Shown in pieces: positions 60,691-64,000 of a stretch of 64,000 nucleotides of DNA (position 1 is its first letter; each line of letters begins with the position of its first letter). The position numbers were made by a program, and so were the translations under genes. The notes below the pieces were generated by a model. That model did no database searches and had not been told where the DNA came from. It saw only the letters and a program-made list of their open reading frames with translations. Source of the stretch: Vespula vulgaris (taxonomy: Eukaryota; Arthropoda; Insecta; Hymenoptera; Vespidae); NCBI RefSeq assembly GCF_905475345.1, contig NC_066587.1, forward strand, positions 7,149,070-7,213,069, in the 5' to 3' direction.

Positions 60691-63096
60691 CAGGTACGTT
60701 GGATATTCATAGATGCACCTACGTATATATAAATGTAAATGGAAATATTATTTGTATAAAATCTGATGAAACGTTACGTTTATACGGATATTATCGAAGA
60801 GAAATATGATACTACTTTAAAGATTTTCGTAATAAATCGAGGAATTCGCAATAGAATTTCCTCCGACAGGGGCTTTAGTCCGACTTTGTTCGAGTCTCTG
60901 CAACCCGAGGATGAATTCCTCTTTACGTCTCCGTGGCCAAAGTAATGTGAGATTGTAAAAGGCACGGTAGGCACGTCGACTATGCGCTACGCAACGCACA
61001 ACCCCTTTTTCGCGGAGATACAGGTAGGATTCGTTGGGGAATTTCGTACTTTGAAGCCTCTTTACAACGGCAATTCAGCGATCTCTCCTCTAGATTGTTG
61101 CATTGTTTCATCAAAAGTCTTTAACTGTAGTAGTGAAATTGATTCGAATTATCCGAATCCTTTGTCATTCTTTCTTTCTCTCTCTTTCTCTCCCTCTCTC
61201 TATCTTTCTCTCTCTCTCTAAATAGAATCTGTTAACATTGAATTTACGAAACCCTTTAAATTTCGTACTTAATCCAATATTTTTCTACGTATTTCGTACA
61301 AAAAAATTGTAATATTATTTGTAGCTTTATAATTATATTGTACCAAGTATAATTTATTTTACTTAGTTTATGTTTAATCCATCGTAACATAATTTTCGTC
61401 GTATCCATAACAGAATTATAGATACAACGCGAATGTTACAATATCAGTTATATCTAATAGTACATTTATATTATACTGTAAGTATGACTATATTTATAAC
61501 TTAAAAAATATGAAAATTCGGTATACAAAAATTTGGAAAAGTTCGTGATTATAAAACGACAGAAAATTTACAAGATAGATATTTCGATGTCTTACTTCAA
61601 AATTATATGACGTCCTCTAGAATAATTTATGTTGACTTTGATTGAAAGGATCTCATTAAGGATGGATGTACAATCAATGTTCATAAATCCAATGTTAAAT
61701 AGATTATATGGAGCGAACGCTTTAATTTATTAACAATAATAAATTAATAAAGCTTTTCCCTTTTCTTCTTTCTTCTTTTTTTTCTCAATAGATCATTCCA
61801 ACGAATTCATTCGAAAAAGACTTATCGCAAGAATGATTTTTATTCGAAAATAAGAGACGAAATGGGAAGAAGAAAAAAAAAAAATTCTTGATTCGCTCGA
61901 AAAAGAGAAGAATGCTCGATTTCTTCTTTCATTTTCGCGCCAAGGTCATTCAACAGTCCATTATACGCGTCTTTGTCAAGATTAATCGAATGTACCGATT
62001 AGAAGAGCAATTTGACTGGGTAGACGGTCCCACTCGACTCTCTGACGTGCGACTCCGTTTTAATTGAATTCCAAGCTTCCCATCCTCCCATTCCACCCTC
62101 CACCTCCTTTACAATCTCCATTGCATCGTCGATTCGCCATACTCGAACCCTCAACCGTCTCACCGTCGTCGTCCTTTTCTACTGGCGTAGAACGCGTCGT
62201 CCTAAAAGCTTTTGCCTAGAAAATAGACGAGCTTTTCTCTCTGTTTGTCACTCGAAGGGACTCTGTCCGTCTGTAAAAGGCCACCTGTATCTCTCCTCGT
62301 CGTTTCGAATTGCTTTTGAAACTGTTGTTCGTTCTCTCTCCCTTTCCACTCTCAAGTTTATCGTCGAGCGTTAAAAAACGGTTTCATTTAATCCACTTGA
62401 AAAACCATCGCCGATGACATTCTCTCTGCTTCTCTCTCTCTCTCTCTCTCTTTTCCCCCTTTTTTTCCTTTTTCTTTTTCTTATCGAGGAATTTTTTTCT
62501 CGTTCTCGTAAAATCATTTCGCAAAACTGTTTAATTTATCTTCAAGCGATCAACCACGATAATAATAATAATACTAACAATAATAAAAAAAAAAGAATAA
62601 TAATAACAATAATAACAACAACAACTGACATTAATATTTTGCGAAATTACAAAGATAGATTAGGATTGTTAAAACGAGATTGCGTTATACTCACCGAGTA
62701 TAATAATTGTCGAGAGTATAGCGAAATTACTAGTAAGATATATATACACATGTATATGTATATATACAGACTCTCTTAAATAAGTTGACTACGGTTTCTT
62801 GGCGTATTCGGGACACCGAAAACGTTCGTTCGAAGAGGTGTATATATTCCTTTCGTAATATAACAAGGAGAGGACGAAAGACGAATAGTGGGGAGATAAT
62901 TGAAATCTTGAAACTTATTCTACTCACCAGCGAAACATCCTTTTGATGAACGAGCCTTGGCATTTAAGACTGGGTTTATGGAGACGAGACTGCACGGACT
63001 GAATCGATTGTTGTTCCGCTTGTCGCCACTCGTAGCCCTTGCGAACATTATGAAATTCCCATCCTCACCGCCTGGTGAGCACTCGTCCGGATCATG
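45570..63096 (-). CDS. ADAM10: ADAM10/Kuzbanian-family metalloprotease, 3' seven coding exons (partial)
   Basis: Minus-strand exons: 63096-62928, 58545-58376, 52495-52328, 48090-47963, 47100-46986, 46855-46721 and 46289-45570; phases agree and give 534 residues. ADAM10 proteins are membrane sheddases, for example of Notch. Exon 1 here starts HDPDECSPGGEDGNFIMF, the stretch just after the zinc-binding helix, so the HExxH exon and the propeptide lie beyond the right edge. Next come the disintegrin-like domain (AICGNGVVEEGEECDCGWEE, CSPSQGPCC), a Cys-rich domain (CRDDNGCRNASFCDGRGPQC, GSICLAYGLESCQC) and PGTPCNDYNGYCDIFQKCRE. A transmembrane segment (WFTIALIILFLLSIL) leads to a long tail of roughly 230 residues, rich in Lys/Arg/Glu, ending TVLLSES. 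Arthropods have two ADAM10 paralogues, kuz and kul; the extracellular part reads more like kul by memory, but this is not settled. Introns reach 5.9 kb. Confidence 0.88.
46856..46985 (-). other. short ADAM10-like intron
   Basis: A 130-nt GT-AG intron (GTACAT...TGTAG) between the exon ending FQKCRE and the one starting VDPSGPLATL, a junction in the membrane-proximal region. It contrasts with the multi-kilobase introns further 5' in the same gene. Confidence 0.7.
48091..52327. other. ADAM10-like intron rich in simple repeats
   Basis: A 4.2-kb intron with no recognised gene on either strand. It holds a purine tract at about 48,869-48,982, GA/CT clusters near 49,120-49,185 and 50,010-50,033, and a TACA/TA cluster near 52,040-52,105. 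A GC-rich patch at about 50,490-50,560 (CGACGCGCCGCGGCAATTCC) stands out. Confidence 0.5.
48869..48982. repeat. purine-rich GGAAGA/GGAGGA tract
   Basis: About 114 nt almost wholly A/G on the plus strand, with only scattered T. Built of GGAAGA, GGA and GGGTAGA units; such polypurine tracts can adopt triplex or other non-B forms. Confidence 0.85.
52700..52725. repeat. (GT)n microsatellite
   Basis: About thirteen GT units. Confidence 0.95.
52967..53007. repeat. (AT)n microsatellite
   Basis: About twenty uninterrupted AT units. Confidence 0.95.
53362..53395. repeat. (AT)n microsatellite
   Basis: About seventeen AT units. Confidence 0.95.
54800..54851. repeat. (TC)n microsatellite
   Basis: About 26 uninterrupted TC units. 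Confidence 0.95.
55579..55611. repeat. (AG)n microsatellite
   Basis: About sixteen AG units, next to a TATATG/ACATAT-rich stretch. Confidence 0.95.
55789..55863. repeat. polypurine GGAAGA tract
   Basis: About 75 nt of GGAAGA-type hexamers with two GAT interruptions; almost no pyrimidine on the plus strand. Confidence 0.9.
56376..56423. repeat. (CT)n microsatellite
   Basis: About 24 CT units, followed by a degenerate CTATCT-rich tail to about 56,465. Confidence 0.95.
58629..58673. repeat. (AG)n microsatellite
   Basis: About 22 AG units with one AA interruption. Confidence 0.95.
60639..60690. repeat. (AAAT)n tetranucleotide repeat
   Basis: Thirteen perfect AAAT units, the only long tetranucleotide array in the window. 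Confidence 0.95.
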
Positions 63097-64000
63097 CTGT
63101 GTGTATGTATATATATATTTGTGTGTGTGTGTGTAGGTGTATGTGGGTTTGTGAAAGAAGATGGTTGAAAAGCGTTTTCTGAACTCGTCCAAACTCTACG
63201 ACCATTTTCTCTCTCTCTCTCTCTCTTTTTCTATCGTTCTCGTTCTCTCTCCGATTCTTTCTTTCTCTTTCTAACACATTCATATACCTATACACGTAAA
63301 GAAATGGTCGTAAAGTAGGGAACACTCATTTACGAAGGACCTAAACGCATTTGTACCCGTACCGCGGCCGAATGGAAGTAACGGATGATAACGTTGCAAC
63401 AAATGCGTCTTCTAAAGTCGCCTTAAGGACTTCATTTACGGTCCCGATTTCGTTGGGAGAGTGTATACACCCACGGTTAAAAGTTTTGGAACAGAACTTT
63501 CAAGATTTTCAGATAGAGATAAGGATAGGAAAAGAAAGAGAAAGAGACGACCGTATCGGCGTGATTGATTCTATGTCCTCTTACTTCCATTAAGAATTTC
63601 ACCGAAAGAGAATGGCTAGTATAATATATATTCTTCGTAATACATATTTGCTATTATATAAGAATATCCAAAAGTTTCGATCGAAATAATCTTATAACAA
63701 CTATCAAAATTCTTCTCCTTTCAAATTCTCATTACCGTCCTCTAATTTAAGACATACAGATCTTAATACTTAGTTCCATTTTCTAAAGGTACATAATTAC
63801 GAATATAAAATTAATTAAACTTTACTTATAATCGAAATGATTTAGAGAAAAGAAAAGGATAGAAAGGAAATGAAAAAGAAAAAAAAAAGAAATTTAAGTT
63901 GAGCATCGAGAAACTCCTTCGCGATTTTCTATTGGGAAACACGAATAAGAAAATCGTAGAATGGATAAGAAGGTAGGGGAAAGAAGTAGAAATAGAAGAA
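63097..64000. other. ADAM10-like intron running off the right edge
   Basis: No coding exon was recognised and no HExxHxxGxxH exon is present on the minus strand. Short CT and GT repeats occur at about 63,207-63,226 and 63,118-63,136. Confidence 0.5.

Larger units (their letters stand above)
58546..62927. other. ADAM10-like intron
   Basis: A 4.4-kb intron with no recognised gene. It contains (GA)n at 58,629-58,673, (AAAT)n at 60,639-60,690, a pyrimidine-rich stretch at about 58,915-59,010, and a 350-nt stretch at about 60,124-60,480 with short direct repeats unlike its surroundings. Confidence 0.5.

Noticed and set aside
1..64000. CRISPR arrays, prokaryotic operons, tRNA or rRNA genes
   Set aside because: No regularly spaced unique-spacer repeats, no Shine-Dalgarno-led operons, and no tRNA cloverleaf or rRNA-like segment was recognised by eye; a tRNAscan run would settle the tRNA point.

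Overview
The window looks like nuclear DNA of an insect. The genes have short GT-AG introns, the sequence is strongly AT-rich, (GA)n/(CT)n and (TA)n microsatellites are abundant, and the genes include insect families (RYamide receptor, Neurexin IV, Kuzbanian-type ADAM10). Compact intron style and general protein similarity fit Hymenoptera, but that placement is an inference. No bacterial, phage, plasmid or CRISPR content was seen. All gene models are hand-built from reading frames, splice consensus and phase bookkeeping.

Layout. 1-5986: no recognisable gene. 6041-18119 (+): a six-exon RYamide/NPY-like neuropeptide GPCR. Its first coding intron starts with GC instead of GT, and its 8.4-kb third coding intron carries an antisense, broken lipase relic near 10.6-11.4 kb. 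19075-31679 is a dense housekeeping block: INPP1 (-), protoporphyrinogen oxidase (+), TAF13 (-), SPOUT1 methyltransferase (+), ribulose-phosphate 3-epimerase (-) and CTP synthase (+), arranged as alternating divergent and convergent pairs. 33392-43125 (-): a complete Neurexin IV gene of 11 coding exons plus one duplicate. Two 197-nt exons of the same phase encode alternative halves of the discoidin domain, and a single-exon phosphopantetheinyl transferase (AASDHPPT type) lies inside an intron on the same strand. 43126-45569: no confident gene. 45570-63096 (-): the 3' seven coding exons of an ADAM10/Kuzbanian-family protease; the propeptide and zinc-site exons lie beyond the right edge. Its introns are large and full of GA/CT microsatellites.

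The genes do not form an obvious joint pathway. The block at 19-32 kb supplies inositol phosphate turnover, heme, general transcription, RNA methylation, pentose phosphate and CTP. The flanking genes work in neuropeptide signalling, septate-junction/axo-glial adhesion and membrane-protein shedding. The most interesting signals are the alternative Neurexin IV exons with ACTAAC motifs and a TTAA-flanked mini-transposon beside them, a second long-inverted-repeat element filling another Neurexin IV intron, the nested gene, the GC-AG intron and the lipase relic. I found no convincing new multi-gene system.
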